Shown here: positions 9,272 to 17,856 of the stretch, piece after piece | Layout: every line of letters starts with the position of its first letter | Position numbering within the stretch: position 1 is the first letter of the stretch | Assembly (NCBI GenBank): GCA_963676605.2 | Contig: CAXXSP010000066.1 | Coordinates: 1 to 64,000, forward strand | DNA: 64,000 bases | From: SABI01 sp963676605 | GTDB lineage: Bacteria; Spirochaetota; Spirochaetia; Sphaerochaetales; Sphaerochaetaceae | Direction of reading: 5' to 3' | Position numbers and translations under genes: made by a program | The notes under the pieces: generated by a model | What the model saw: the letters and a program-made list of their open reading frames with translations, nothing else | What the model was told of the DNA's origin: nothing | The model's database searches: none

Positions 9272-10549
9272 ATGTCAGAAAGTTCATATATGCCAAGACT
9301 CATAGATAAGAAGGTTAATACCTATCTTGAAGCTTTTGGAGCTATTCATATCAACGGTCCAAAATGGAGTGGTAAAACAAGGACTGCAGAAGAACATTCT
9401 GAGAGCTCTTTTAGGGTCGGTGACCCGGCCGGAAATTTCAATAACAGACTGCTGGCTCAGACCTCCCCGGATCTCGTCCTTGAAGGAGAAACCCCACGAC
9501 TCATTGATGAATGGCAGGAAGTCCCGCCTCTTTGGGACGCAGTAAGAATGAAGGTGGACGACAGGAATATGAATGGACAGTTCATCCTGACAGGTTCATC
9601 GACTCCTCCTAAGGTGGCTACATTACACAGCGGTGCAGGGAGGATAGCACGATTGAGAATGCACACGATGTCTCTCTTTGAATCAGGTCATTCTACAGGA
9701 GATATCTCACTGAATGACTTATTTACCCGGAAGAATATATCATGCTTAACCGGTGAAGTATCTCTTGAGACCCTTATTGAACGGATTATATGTGGTGGCT
9801 GGCCACAAAGTGTGAATATGAACTTTCAAGCTGCACGTCTGATTCCTGCAGAATACATCAATGCTGTCATATCGAATGATCTTCAGAGAGTTGATGACAA
9901 AAAAAGAGACCCACATAAAATGACGCTCCTGTTGAGATCGCTTGCGCGGAACGAAAGCACAACAGCAACTCAGAAAAAGCTGGCGTCTGATATCACAGAA
10001 CATGATGCTTCTTCAGTCAATGCTGAAACAGTGGCTGATTATCTCAATGTCTTCGATAAACTGTTTCTCTTGGAGAATCAGAAACCTTTTTCTACAAAGA
10101 TACGATCGAAGATGAGAATCAAACAGGCTGAAAAGCGCCATTTCTGCGATCCATCCATCGCCTGTGCGATCCTTGGTGCTACCAAAGAGTCTCTACTGAA
10201 AGATATGGAGACTCTCGGTTTTCTTTTTGAATCGTTATGTGAACGTGATCTTGCGGTGTATGCAGAATTGTACGATGGGAAGCTGTATCATTATCAGGAT
10301 TATGCGAACAATGAGATTGATGCAGTCATTGAAATGCCTGATGGAAGCTGGGGGGCTTTTGAGATCAAACTTGGAGCACATCTTATTGACGATGCGGCAG
10401 AAAACCTGCTCAGAATAGATTCTCTCATCAAAGAAGAGAAGACAGGCCCTTCGCCGGATTTTCTCTGCATCATCAGCGGAATGTCAAATGCAGCATATCG
10501 GAGAAAAGATGGTGTGTATGTTGTTCCCATCACCGCGCTGAGGAATTAA
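9272..10549 (+). CDS. DUF4143-family AAA ATPase
   Basis: A 425-residue member of the AAA_14/DUF4143 class. Walker A is GPKWSGKT (residues 29-36) and Walker B is RLIDEW (Asp79-Glu80), followed by the sensor-like FILTGSS. The C-terminal half has the DUF4143 pattern, ending in EIDAVIEMPDG...AFEIKLG, which resembles a PD-(D/E)xK nuclease core. These proteins are common, often scattered between unrelated genes, and their role is not established. The gene stands alone behind the 23-bp repeats. A second, distantly related copy lies at 38171-39379. Confidence 0.85.
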   Translation: MSESSYMPRLIDKKVNTYLEAFGAIHINGPKWSGKTRTAEEHSESSFRVGDPAGNFNNRLLAQTSPDLVLEGETPRLIDEWQEVPPLWDAVRMKVDDRNMNGQFILTGSSTPPKVATLHSGAGRIARLRMHTMSLFESGHSTGDISLNDLFTRKNISCLTGEVSLETLIERIICGGWPQSVNMNFQAARLIPAEYINAVISNDLQRVDDKKRDPHKMTLLLRSLARNESTTATQKKLASDITEHDASSVNAETVADYLNVFDKLFLLENQKPFSTKIRSKMRIKQAEKRHFCDPSIACAILGATKESLLKDMETLGFLFESLCERDLAVYAELYDGKLYHYQDYANNEIDAVIEMPDGSWGAFEIKLGAHLIDDAAENLLRIDSLIKEEKTGPSPDFLCIISGMSNAAYRRKDGVYVVPITALRN

Positions 10550-10613
10550 TCGATAGATCAAAGCATACCCGTCAGACCGACGGGTGCTCGTTGATATCAG
10601 TGATATCGCAGAA

Positions 10614-11477
10614 TCAGAACAGATTGCTCTTTACCCAGGCAGCAGAGGCAGCAGCCATGGCATCAAGATCAGGGTCCTTCACGATTTCACGCCATACCCC
10701 GATATCACGTCCGACCTGTCCCCCCTGCATCACAAAGGGTTCCATGACCATAGGACCGTCGAAGCCGACCTCATCAAGAGCCTCTTTGATCTCGCGCCAC
10801 GGCATTCTGCCCGTTCCCGGCATCTTTCTGTTCGCTTCACCCAGGTGGAAGGCCGCAAGGTACTTTCCCACCCTGCGGATCGCATCACCGAAGGAATCCT
10901 CTTCAATATTCATATGAAAGGTATCCAGGAGAATGCGGCAGGCAGGGTGATTCACCTGTTCCATATAGGCGACAGCTTCATGGCTGTCGTTGATCAGGAA
11001 CTGTTCGAACCTGTTGAGAACCTCGACATTCAGCTGTACCCCGCGTTCACCTGCATAGGGTGCAAGCACGCTCATGCTTTCCAGACTTTTCTCCCAGATC
11101 GGCTGCTTTGAGGTAAGTCCCTCAGGCATAGAACCGGGCCAGTAACTGTGAACGGTTCCCCCGATCATCCCACCTCCCATGTTCGAGACGGAGTCTATCA
11201 TCTTCTTCATGAAATCGAGACCGTTCAGTCTTACGTTCTCATCGAGCGAAGAGACATCATACTGTTTCTGTAGTCCGATACCGTAGGAGAGGACGAGACC
11301 TTCATCATCGGCCAGAGCTTTCAGGGTTCTCTGCTGCTCACCCGACATGGAGACGATTGTTCCTCCGTTCAGCTCAAGCTGGTCGAATCCGAGCTTTTTC
11401 ACTTTCTGTATGTAGGGGACAAAATCAACATCCCATTCATGGGTCCAGAACGCATAATATATTCCGACTCTTCGCAT
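10614..11477 (-). CDS. Sugar phosphate isomerase/epimerase, tagatose/psicose 3-epimerase-like
   Basis: Xylose-isomerase-like TIM barrel. I start it at 11477 (MRRVGIYYAFWTHEWDVDF), because AAGGAG lies eight bases upstream; a longer reading to 11537 has no ribosome site. Metal-ligand segments expected for the family are visible: NVEVLNRFEQF, ILLDTFHMNIEED, HLGEANRKMPGTG and a late MEPF. The DTFHMNIEE and GTGRMPW patterns are closest to ketose 3-epimerases. It is the last gene of the 11-gene leftward operon, so it probably interconverts an intermediate of the same sugar-acid pathway. The substrate is not known. Confidence 0.85.
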   Translation of the reverse strand: MRRVGIYYAFWTHEWDVDFVPYIQKVKKLGFDQLELNGGTIVSMSGEQQRTLKALADDEGLVLSYGIGLQKQYDVSSLDENVRLNGLDFMKKMIDSVSNMGGGMIGGTVHSYWPGSMPEGLTSKQPIWEKSLESMSVLAPYAGERGVQLNVEVLNRFEQFLINDSHEAVAYMEQVNHPACRILLDTFHMNIEEDSFGDAIRRVGKYLAAFHLGEANRKMPGTGRMPWREIKEALDEVGFDGPMVMEPFVMQGGQVGRDIGVWREIVKDPDLDAMAAASAAWVKSNLF

Positions 11478-11620
11478 ATGGTTGACTCCTTCTTTTCTCT
11501 TCGGTGCTGTAGGCACAAGGTGGATCACCTGAATCATTCAGGTATAAGAATAGTTCAGATGAACTCGGGAATCAATTTTTTTCGGATATTTCACCCACGA
11601 GGGAGGCAACCCAGAAATAC

Positions 11621-12529
11621 CTAGGCGATGTACTCTTCTTTTCCTGCTCCGAACCTTCTCTTCTGCGGCAGTCTCACCTCACTGATCACGACCGAGGAAA
11701 GAATAACGGTTCCTCCCATAACAAGGAAGATCGTGAAGGGTTCTAGTCCCAGGAGAACAGAGAACAGAGAGCCGAACAGGCTTTCACAGGAGAGAATGAT
11801 CGCTGTCTTTGTACTCGTTGTATGCTTTTGTGCGAAGGTCTGGAGAAAATAGGCGAGGAAGGTTGCGAAGACGCCGAGATATACGGTCCAGATCAGTCCC
11901 TGAGACCAGTTGATCGAGACTCCCGCCTGACCGTAGTCCACGCTCAGAAAATACAGGAGTGAGAGCACTGCCGCAGTTGAGAGCTGAGCGAAGGTAAGCA
12001 CTCCTGTGTCTGTGTCTTTCGATACCTTATCGAGGTACGCAACATGCAGGGCAAAGAAGGCCGCACACACGAGAGTGAAGGTATCCCCTATGGTGAAGTG
12101 GAATCCAAGTCCGGGTTTATAGGTGAGGATGGCAACACCGAGGAAGGTAACAAAGGGTAGAATGAAGAACTTCCGTCTCGGACGCCTTCTGAACAGCAGC
12201 CAGGACATGAAGGGGACCATGATTACGTAGGTTGCCGTGATGAATGCATTATTACTGGGAGTTGTGAACTGAAGACCTACCGTCTGAATGAAGAAGGCGA
12301 GAAAGAGAAAAATTCCAGCGACTGCTCCTCTCATGAATTCTCTCTTCTTCATCCTGAAAACCTGTCGGGAAAACACTGCAAAGAGAATGAGGGAAGCCAC
12401 GGTGAATCTGATCAGCAGGATGAAGGAGATGTTCATTCCGCTCTCAAGCGCGTAAACCATCCCCGGGAAACCTGTTCCCCAGACAATCGTGGTTATCAGC
12501 AATGAGAGATCTGCATAGATGGATTTCAC
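11621..12529 (-). CDS. EamA/DMT-family transporter
   Basis: A 302-residue membrane protein with about ten hydrophobic segments in two repeats, the ten-helix drug/metabolite exporter pattern. It has a charged RRRPRRKF loop and a basic C-terminal tail (RLPQKRRFGAGKEE). It starts with GTG at 12529 behind AAGGAGA. It is near the end of the sugar-acid operon, which suggests export or uptake of a related metabolite, but the family gives no substrate. Confidence 0.85.
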   Translation of the reverse strand: MKSIYADLSLLITTIVWGTGFPGMVYALESGMNISFILLIRFTVASLILFAVFSRQVFRMKKREFMRGAVAGIFLFLAFFIQTVGLQFTTPSNNAFITATYVIMVPFMSWLLFRRRPRRKFFILPFVTFLGVAILTYKPGLGFHFTIGDTFTLVCAAFFALHVAYLDKVSKDTDTGVLTFAQLSTAAVLSLLYFLSVDYGQAGVSINWSQGLIWTVYLGVFATFLAYFLQTFAQKHTTSTKTAIILSCESLFGSLFSVLLGLEPFTIFLVMGGTVILSSVVISEVRLPQKRRFGAGKEEYIA

Positions 12530-12602
12530 TCTTTCTCCTTGATGGGATCATACGGACGGGCAGGAACTCTGTCAATCAGGCAAGTTTTATGAATCGAACG
12601 GT

Positions 12603-13658
12603 TTACTGAATAATGAGTGCAAATAGTTTGATCACTGTAGGGAATATCGTGATCGATGCTATGAGACGCGTCATCTGGATAAGAGGAATGACGGGTGAGG
12701 AATACTCCATATCACTCGCTATCAGTGCGATATCACTCGCCCCTGCGGGGATCGTGCAGAACAGGGCGATACCCTTGTTCAGTCCGGTGATTCTCACCAC
12801 TGCGTAGCCGATAAGGGTATGGAACACCAGGTATCCGGCGATCATCAGCGCAACCGGAAGGATGAGATCGGACAGACCGAGTATCGTATCCATCGTAACT
12901 CTCGTTCCGACGAGCACACCGGCGAGGACCTGCGCAACGCGTCTGAGCGAGGTGGGGAAATAGGTTCTGTGGACACTCACATTCATGACCGAAACCGCAA
13001 TCATGGAGAAAAGCATCGCAGGAACAGGGACGAAGGGGACGAAGGCCCCTGCAGTACCTGCTGCAGCTCCGACCAGGCACGTATAGATGACCTGAAGCCA
13101 TTGTGGCATACGATGAGCGTGTCCATCATGTTCCTGCATATTCTCTTCCTTATAGGATGTTTCGTTCCTGAGCAGGAAATTGATCAGCGAGGGGAAGAGA
13201 ATCAGGGAGAACAGAAGTCTGCTCATATGCATGATGGCTACCGTCGGAACATCGGCACCGAGCTGATCTGCCATGATAAAGCTGGTAGCCATTCCTCCGG
13301 GAATGGTCCCTGCGAGAGCTGTAATGAGATCGAGTGGAGATACCAGCGATATAACCATTCCCATCAGGAGGTTTGTCAGCAGCATACCCAGAATAAAGAG
13401 CCCGGAGGGAAGAAGGAGGGAGCGGATCGCGAGAATATCCTTCTTCGAGAAGGAAGAGCCGATAAGTGTACCACTGAGTATCTGAAGCAGAACGGAGAAG
13501 TAGGACGGCGCCTGAATGCCACCTGTCAGCACGCCATAGGCGGAGGCGGCAATAATCCCGCCGACAAGAAGCCCGGCGGGAAATCTGAGACGCATCAGCA
13601 GGAAACCTCCTGCTGCTGCAACAGCTATCGCGATGAGAAATTGTGATGTGATCAACAT
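12603..13658 (-). CDS. AbrB-family membrane protein (PF05145 type)
   Basis: A 351-residue, very hydrophobic protein of the family sometimes annotated as putative ammonia monooxygenase or AbrB. Each half carries a repeat. The first has LRFPAGLLVGGIIAA, and IPGGMATSFIMADQLGADVPTVAIMHMSR is the family signature, echoed later as IPAGASDIALIASDMEYSSP...QMTRL. The monooxygenase label has no support here. Location in a transporter and sugar-acid operon suggests a transport role. The start has a close AGGAG. Confidence 0.85.
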   Translation of the reverse strand: MLITSQFLIAIAVAAAGGFLLMRLRFPAGLLVGGIIAASAYGVLTGGIQAPSYFSVLLQILSGTLIGSSFSKKDILAIRSLLLPSGLFILGMLLTNLLMGMVISLVSPLDLITALAGTIPGGMATSFIMADQLGADVPTVAIMHMSRLLFSLILFPSLINFLLRNETSYKEENMQEHDGHAHRMPQWLQVIYTCLVGAAAGTAGAFVPFVPVPAMLFSMIAVSVMNVSVHRTYFPTSLRRVAQVLAGVLVGTRVTMDTILGLSDLILPVALMIAGYLVFHTLIGYAVVRITGLNKGIALFCTIPAGASDIALIASDMEYSSPVIPLIQMTRLIASITIFPTVIKLFALIIQ

Positions 13659-13664
13659 CTTCTC

Positions 13665-14483
13665 CTAGTTATAGTATGAACCGTAAGTGCTCCGAAGGAA
13701 GTCAACACTCCTCTTCGCTGCAGTATCGGGATCCGGCAGAGGAAGGATCTCCACCGATGTCCATCCAGTATACCCTATAATCGTCAGAGCCTGGAAAATT
13801 TCATCCCAGTTCATGTGACCGTCTCCCGGAGCATGCCGGTGAGACGCTGCGAAGTGAATATATTTCACGTATTTTTTGTTTCTTATCAGTGACTGCCCGA
13901 TATGATCATCTTCGATGTTCATATGGAACACGTCAGGCATACAGGCGAAGGCCGGGTGATTGATCTCGTCAAGGAGAGCGGAAGCTTCGTCAACACTGTT
14001 GATGAAGTCGATCTCGTACCGGTTTACCGGTTCGAGGATCAGTGTGACTCCTCTCTTCTGGGCGTAGTCGGCCATCTCATGAGCCATATCCATGAAACGG
14101 GCCTTGGCACCGGAGGGGTCTTCGGTCCCGAGGGAGCCACGGGTTCTTCCGAGGTTCACGAGCTGACCGAAGTCGCTGGCGAGGTCGATGAAGCCGCTGA
14201 AGGTCTTTCTGAGCTCTGCTCTTTTCTCTTTATCGGACTCAGTGAAAGCGAGCTGTCGTGCTCCCCACACCTGACCGCTGCTTATAGCGGAGACTTCCAT
14301 ATTGTTCTTTTTAAGAAGGGCTTTCAGATCCTCTTTCGAGATCTCATCAGGTCTCTTGAGAGCAAGCTCCACTCCGTCATACCCGAGGTCACTCGCCTTT
14401 TTGATCGACTCTTCGAGCCCTCTGAACACGACGAATGCACTAGGCATCGCCTCTCTTCCTGCAACTGCTACTGATAATTTCAT
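13665..14483 (-). CDS. Sugar phosphate isomerase/epimerase (TIM barrel)
   Basis: A 272-residue xylose-isomerase-like TIM barrel. Visible family segments are GYDGVELALKRPDEI, LILEPVNRYEIDFIN, CMPDVFHMNIEDD, HFAASHRHAPGDGHMNWDEI and SVEILPLPD. The Glu/Asp/His/Glu metal set is therefore present. It is related to, but clearly different from, the barrel at the 3' end of the same operon. It lies 6 bases before the AbrB-like gene. The substrate is unknown; an acid-sugar ketose intermediate is plausible. Confidence 0.85.
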   Translation of the reverse strand: MKLSVAVAGREAMPSAFVVFRGLEESIKKASDLGYDGVELALKRPDEISKEDLKALLKKNNMEVSAISSGQVWGARQLAFTESDKEKRAELRKTFSGFIDLASDFGQLVNLGRTRGSLGTEDPSGAKARFMDMAHEMADYAQKRGVTLILEPVNRYEIDFINSVDEASALLDEINHPAFACMPDVFHMNIEDDHIGQSLIRNKKYVKYIHFAASHRHAPGDGHMNWDEIFQALTIIGYTGWTSVEILPLPDPDTAAKRSVDFLRSTYGSYYN

Positions 14484-14510
14484 TTCAAACTCCTCGTCAT
14501 TTCGTTCGTA

Positions 14511-15422
14511 TCAGACACGTCTCCAGGCATCCCGGAGCGTACGTTTCGCATTCGCGACGACGATCCGTGGATCCTCATCGCCCTGCGGTTTCACTTCAAA
14601 ACTGAGAACCGGTCTTCTTTCGGTATCGAGATAGCCGAAATCGAGCAGTTTCTTCAGGTATGAAGTCAGGTATTCTGTATCATTCTCACTCCCCGGATAT
14701 CCGAAGGAAGGATGGGTATCACCATAGAAGGGGTGTGAAGGGTCGGCAATCAGGGTATTACCCATGTGGGCATGCACGATATAGTCCCTGATCGGGTCGA
14801 GGGATTCATCAAGACTCTCCCTCAGCATCGGGATATGGGAACAGTCGACCATCAGACCGAAGTTATCGAGCTCAGAACAGACCCTACGTGCATACTCTTC
14901 AGCGCGATCGACAGGCCCGACGAGAGATTTCTTGTCGATATCATAATCGAAGATCTCATGGCAGACAATCATGTCCCCTTTAGACGCCGCATACTCGCAC
15001 AGCTCAATGGTGCTTTTCACCAGCGCATCCAGGTGCTCGCCCACCCTGTCCGCGTCATACTGACGTGATAGGAACTGAAAATCAAGAGCACCGAACTCAT
15101 ACGCTTCATCTATACCGTTCTTGAGAATTTCGACAGCCCTCTTCCGTTCGGCCTCGTCCGTCGCGTTTATATTCGCGTTCCGGGCGAAGAGCAGAGAGTG
15201 TCCGCTGTAGGTGAGCTCCGCATGGGCCGAGTGAATCAGGGAAGGAACAATTCCTTCGAGAGAGGGAAACGGGATCTTACCGATCTCAATTACTTCGAAG
15301 GTCTCATCATAGAGCAGTTCTTTGAGAGTTGAAAGGTACAGCTCTTCACTCTTCTGAGAAGAGGGATAGGCCATCGAATGGACTATGCCGAGTCTGCAGT
15401 AATCATGAATTGAAGCTTTCAT
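14511..15422 (-). CDS. TIM-barrel isomerase/epimerase-like protein
   Basis: A 303-residue protein with xylose-isomerase-like features that is more divergent than the other two barrels. It has VIEIGKIPFP near residue 45, MIVCHEIFDYDIDKKSLVG, GLMVDCSHIPMLRESLDE, HAHMGNTL and LSFEVKPQGDEDP, which provide a plausible Glu-Asp-His-Glu metal site. It abuts the upstream racemase gene directly, its ATG touching that stop. The substrate cannot be named. Confidence 0.75.
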   Translation of the reverse strand: MKASIHDYCRLGIVHSMAYPSSQKSEELYLSTLKELLYDETFEVIEIGKIPFPSLEGIVPSLIHSAHAELTYSGHSLLFARNANINATDEAERKRAVEILKNGIDEAYEFGALDFQFLSRQYDADRVGEHLDALVKSTIELCEYAASKGDMIVCHEIFDYDIDKKSLVGPVDRAEEYARRVCSELDNFGLMVDCSHIPMLRESLDESLDPIRDYIVHAHMGNTLIADPSHPFYGDTHPSFGYPGSENDTEYLTSYLKKLLDFGYLDTERRPVLSFEVKPQGDEDPRIVVANAKRTLRDAWRRV

Positions 15423-16082
15423 CTAGACCTCCAGAGCCTTCGCCACCGCGTTGATGCAGGTTTCAGGTGAGCTGAGAGTCTGTATTCCGGTATGGTTCTC
15501 CACCGCTGCTCTCATCGGAGCCATCGAAGCCTGAGCGAGGACGATCACGTCATACCCCTTCGCATTTTCCGACAGTTCCAGGAGAAGTCTGTCGTGAGTA
15601 TCACGATCTCCTTTTTTGAGGGCTGCGATTGCATCAGGATTACAGAACCCGTCAATGACGGGAGTCTTTCCCAGTGTCTCTGCTCTCAAGCGGGTCTTGT
15701 CGAGAGCCGGAGGGAGTGCCGAGGCCGCAGTAGCGAGGACGCAGATTCTTTTCCCCTCTTCTGCCGCCTGAAGACACATGGCATCATCTATCGCCATAAC
15801 TGGCACTGAGATGAATTCCCTAATCTCATCGATATAGGGTGAGAGGGTGGAACAGGTAACCACGATAAGGTCAGGCTCCGCCATTTCTGCGCTCATCATG
15901 AGCGAGTAGAACCGTTTTCTGCTCATCTTGGTGAACTCACCACCACGCCTTGCCGCATCATTCGCAAGGATTTCGTCTACGATATTGTCGATGATAACAT
16001 CGTGGGGAAGAGCAGCTTTCAGTGCAGAGGGAAAGGTCTCATAGACACTCTGCACAGTATGGATGGCAATGATATGTTTCAT
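15423..16082 (-). CDS. Asp/Glu/hydantoin racemase-family protein
   Basis: A 219-residue member of the Asp/Glu racemase fold with the two catalytic-cysteine regions: VVTCSTLSPYIDE near residue 80 (CS pair) and, in the second half, VLAQASMAPM, where many relatives have a Cys. Having one clear Cys and an Ala-Gln-Ala-Ser at the second site resembles decarboxylase or isomerase relatives more than true racemases. It overlaps the previous, similar gene by four bases. The two look like a tandem duplicate pair. Confidence 0.8.
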   Translation of the reverse strand: MKHIIAIHTVQSVYETFPSALKAALPHDVIIDNIVDEILANDAARRGGEFTKMSRKRFYSLMMSAEMAEPDLIVVTCSTLSPYIDEIREFISVPVMAIDDAMCLQAAEEGKRICVLATAASALPPALDKTRLRAETLGKTPVIDGFCNPDAIAALKKGDRDTHDRLLLELSENAKGYDVIVLAQASMAPMRAAVENHTGIQTLSSPETCINAVAKALEV

Positions 16083-16762
16083 GAACAGTCCTTATTGGAA
16101 GAATCGGATGAACTCAGCATAGCTGAGACCGCTGTAAGACACAAGGGAGTACTTCCAAGAACCGGAATTCCCGCTATCTTCTCTCCCTCTTCAGCGAGAT
16201 GTGCCATCGAAGCCTGGGCAAGGACAATGACATCAGCATGCTTCACTTCCCTGATTCTTTCCAGCACTCTCTTATTATGAGTTTCGAGGTCTCCCCTCTT
16301 CATCGCCTCATAGGCGACTTCGTCATCACTGCTCGTGATCTCGACAGAGATTCCGAGCTCTTCGGCATCCTTCAGGATGTGTTCAACTGTGGGAGTGATG
16401 GTTGAACGGGCGGTAGCAAGAACCGTGATTCCGGGACCTTTTTTCACAGCCTCCATGCACATTGCATCATCGATGGCAATAATGGGGGTTGAAAAAAACT
16501 TTCTCAGAGTCTGAACTGCGGGTGTGAGGGTTGAACAGGTGGTGATGATCACTTCTGCACCGGTCAGTTCACAATTCGTCAGGTCGTTTTTCAGACGTGC
16601 CATATTCTCGGCGGTGAACTCTCCCTTCTCCTGAGGGTCACTGGCAAGGAAATCATCATAGAGGTGGTGAAACTTCACTTCGAACGGGAGCAGAGCTGCA
16701 AGCTGATCAGAGAAAGTCTCCAGCACCGGTCGTACCGTATAGATGATTGCCACCCTTTTCAT
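16079..16762 (-). CDS. Asp/Glu/hydantoin racemase-family protein (paralogue)
   Basis: A 227-residue paralogue of the following gene. It shares IITTCSTLTPAVQTLRKF, AIDDAMCMEAV and the second-site motif VLAQASMAHL. It starts 21 bases after a strong intercistronic hairpin that follows tctC, so its expression is probably lower than that of the binding protein upstream. The reaction is unknown; conversion of a hydroxy- or keto-dicarboxylate or acid sugar would fit the neighbours. Confidence 0.8.
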   Translation of the reverse strand: MKRVAIIYTVRPVLETFSDQLAALLPFEVKFHHLYDDFLASDPQEKGEFTAENMARLKNDLTNCELTGAEVIITTCSTLTPAVQTLRKFFSTPIIAIDDAMCMEAVKKGPGITVLATARSTITPTVEHILKDAEELGISVEITSSDDEVAYEAMKRGDLETHNKRVLERIREVKHADVIVLAQASMAHLAEEGEKIAGIPVLGSTPLCLTAVSAMLSSSDSSNKDCS

Positions 16763-16782
16763 ATTCTGTATCTCCTTATAGA

Positions 16783-16814
16783 CAATCGATTCCGGCTTCC
16801 ACCGGAATCGATTG
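16783..16814 (-). other. Intercistronic hairpin after tctC
   Basis: A perfect 13-bp inverted repeat, CAATCGATTCCGG with its complement, around a 6-base loop, in the gap between the tctC stop (16831) and the racemase start (16762). No T-tract follows on the minus strand (TCTATAAGG), so it is not a typical terminator. Such hairpins after binding-protein genes commonly protect the upstream mRNA or attenuate read-through; that role is inferred. Confidence 0.8.
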
Positions 16815-16830
16815 ATTGCATACTCCTGAT

Positions 16831-17808
16831 TTAGAGAGTTGCGAGGTAATCAGCCTGGAACTTGTCGGCATATGCCTTGTATTCTGTCCAGTCCATGTAA
16901 TCGGGAACGAGCTTCTTCTTGTCGATGTAGCCGGTATTCCATGCATCAGTCTGTGATACTTTACCGAAAACGTCTGACCAGAATTCTTTTGCTTCGTCAC
17001 TCATGTTGGCTCCGCCTACAACGCTTCTCCAGTTGGGAACCTCGACGTCATTGTAACCGAGTTCTGAGAGAGTGGGTGCGCCTGAGAGGTTTCCGGGGAA
17101 ACGGCTGGTTGAAAGAGCAAGAACAGGAACGATCTTACCGGCAGCGACATATTCACTTGCAGCAGCAGGCTTGGAGATCAGGAGGTCAACGTGACCACCG
17201 AGGAATGTCGTGATCGCTGCGCCTGTTGAGTCGTGTGCGATGTAGCTGAAAGTATCCTGGCTCACGCCGATTTCTTCAGAAAGAGCAGCGTGACATGCGA
17301 TGTCGTCACCCTTTGATCCGCCGAGAACCATGTTTTCACCAGCCTGAAGGGCTGCGATGATCTCTTCTGCACTCTTGTACTTTGAATCGGGGCTGACGAA
17401 GATCAGGTGCTTGTCAACAGCCATGTGTGACAGCGGAGTGAAGTTCTCGATTCTGTTGGGAGTGTTCTTCACCATCGGCATAAGGTCGCCGCTGTTGAAA
17501 GTAAGAAGGGTGTAATCAGCCTTTCCTGCTTTGGTGTTGGCAACGAGGTTTCTTCCGACTTCACCGGCACCGTCAGTCTTGTACTGGATGACGATATCCT
17601 GTCCGTTTGCGAGGCCTTCAGCCTTGATGATGTCGATGATTGTGCGTGTGAAGAGGTCAGAACCGCCACCCGGGGAAGAAGTACAGTACCATTCAATGGT
17701 CTTGGTAGGAACGAATTCCCCTGAAGCGGCCTGTTCAGCTTCTCCCTGAGCGAAGAGAGGCAGAACCATCATCATGACGAGTGCGATTAAAAGCATTGTC
17801 TTTTTCAT
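16831..17808 (-). CDS. tctC: Tripartite tricarboxylate transporter substrate-binding protein, TctC family
   Basis: Periplasmic receptor of a TTT carboxylate transporter. I chose the ATG at 17808 (MKKTMLLIALVMMMVLPLFAQG) because AAGGAG lies just upstream and a signal peptide follows at once. A longer frame to 17856 would add a hydrophilic tail. The mature part shows the Bug-family patterns IEWYCTSSPGGGSD, GGSKGDDIACHAAL, GAAITTFLGGHVDL and ALSTSRFPGNLSGAPTLSELGY. It is transcribed after tctA, with a stable hairpin downstream. The ligand is probably a carboxylate or acid sugar; the exact one cannot be read from sequence. Confidence 0.93.
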   Translation of the reverse strand: MKKTMLLIALVMMMVLPLFAQGEAEQAASGEFVPTKTIEWYCTSSPGGGSDLFTRTIIDIIKAEGLANGQDIVIQYKTDGAGEVGRNLVANTKAGKADYTLLTFNSGDLMPMVKNTPNRIENFTPLSHMAVDKHLIFVSPDSKYKSAEEIIAALQAGENMVLGGSKGDDIACHAALSEEIGVSQDTFSYIAHDSTGAAITTFLGGHVDLLISKPAAASEYVAAGKIVPVLALSTSRFPGNLSGAPTLSELGYNDVEVPNWRSVVGGANMSDEAKEFWSDVFGKVSQTDAWNTGYIDKKKLVPDYMDWTEYKAYADKFQADYLATL

Positions 17809-17856
17809 ACGATTTCTCCTTTTCGAAAATCTGTGTATTGTTGTAGGGTCACTCAC

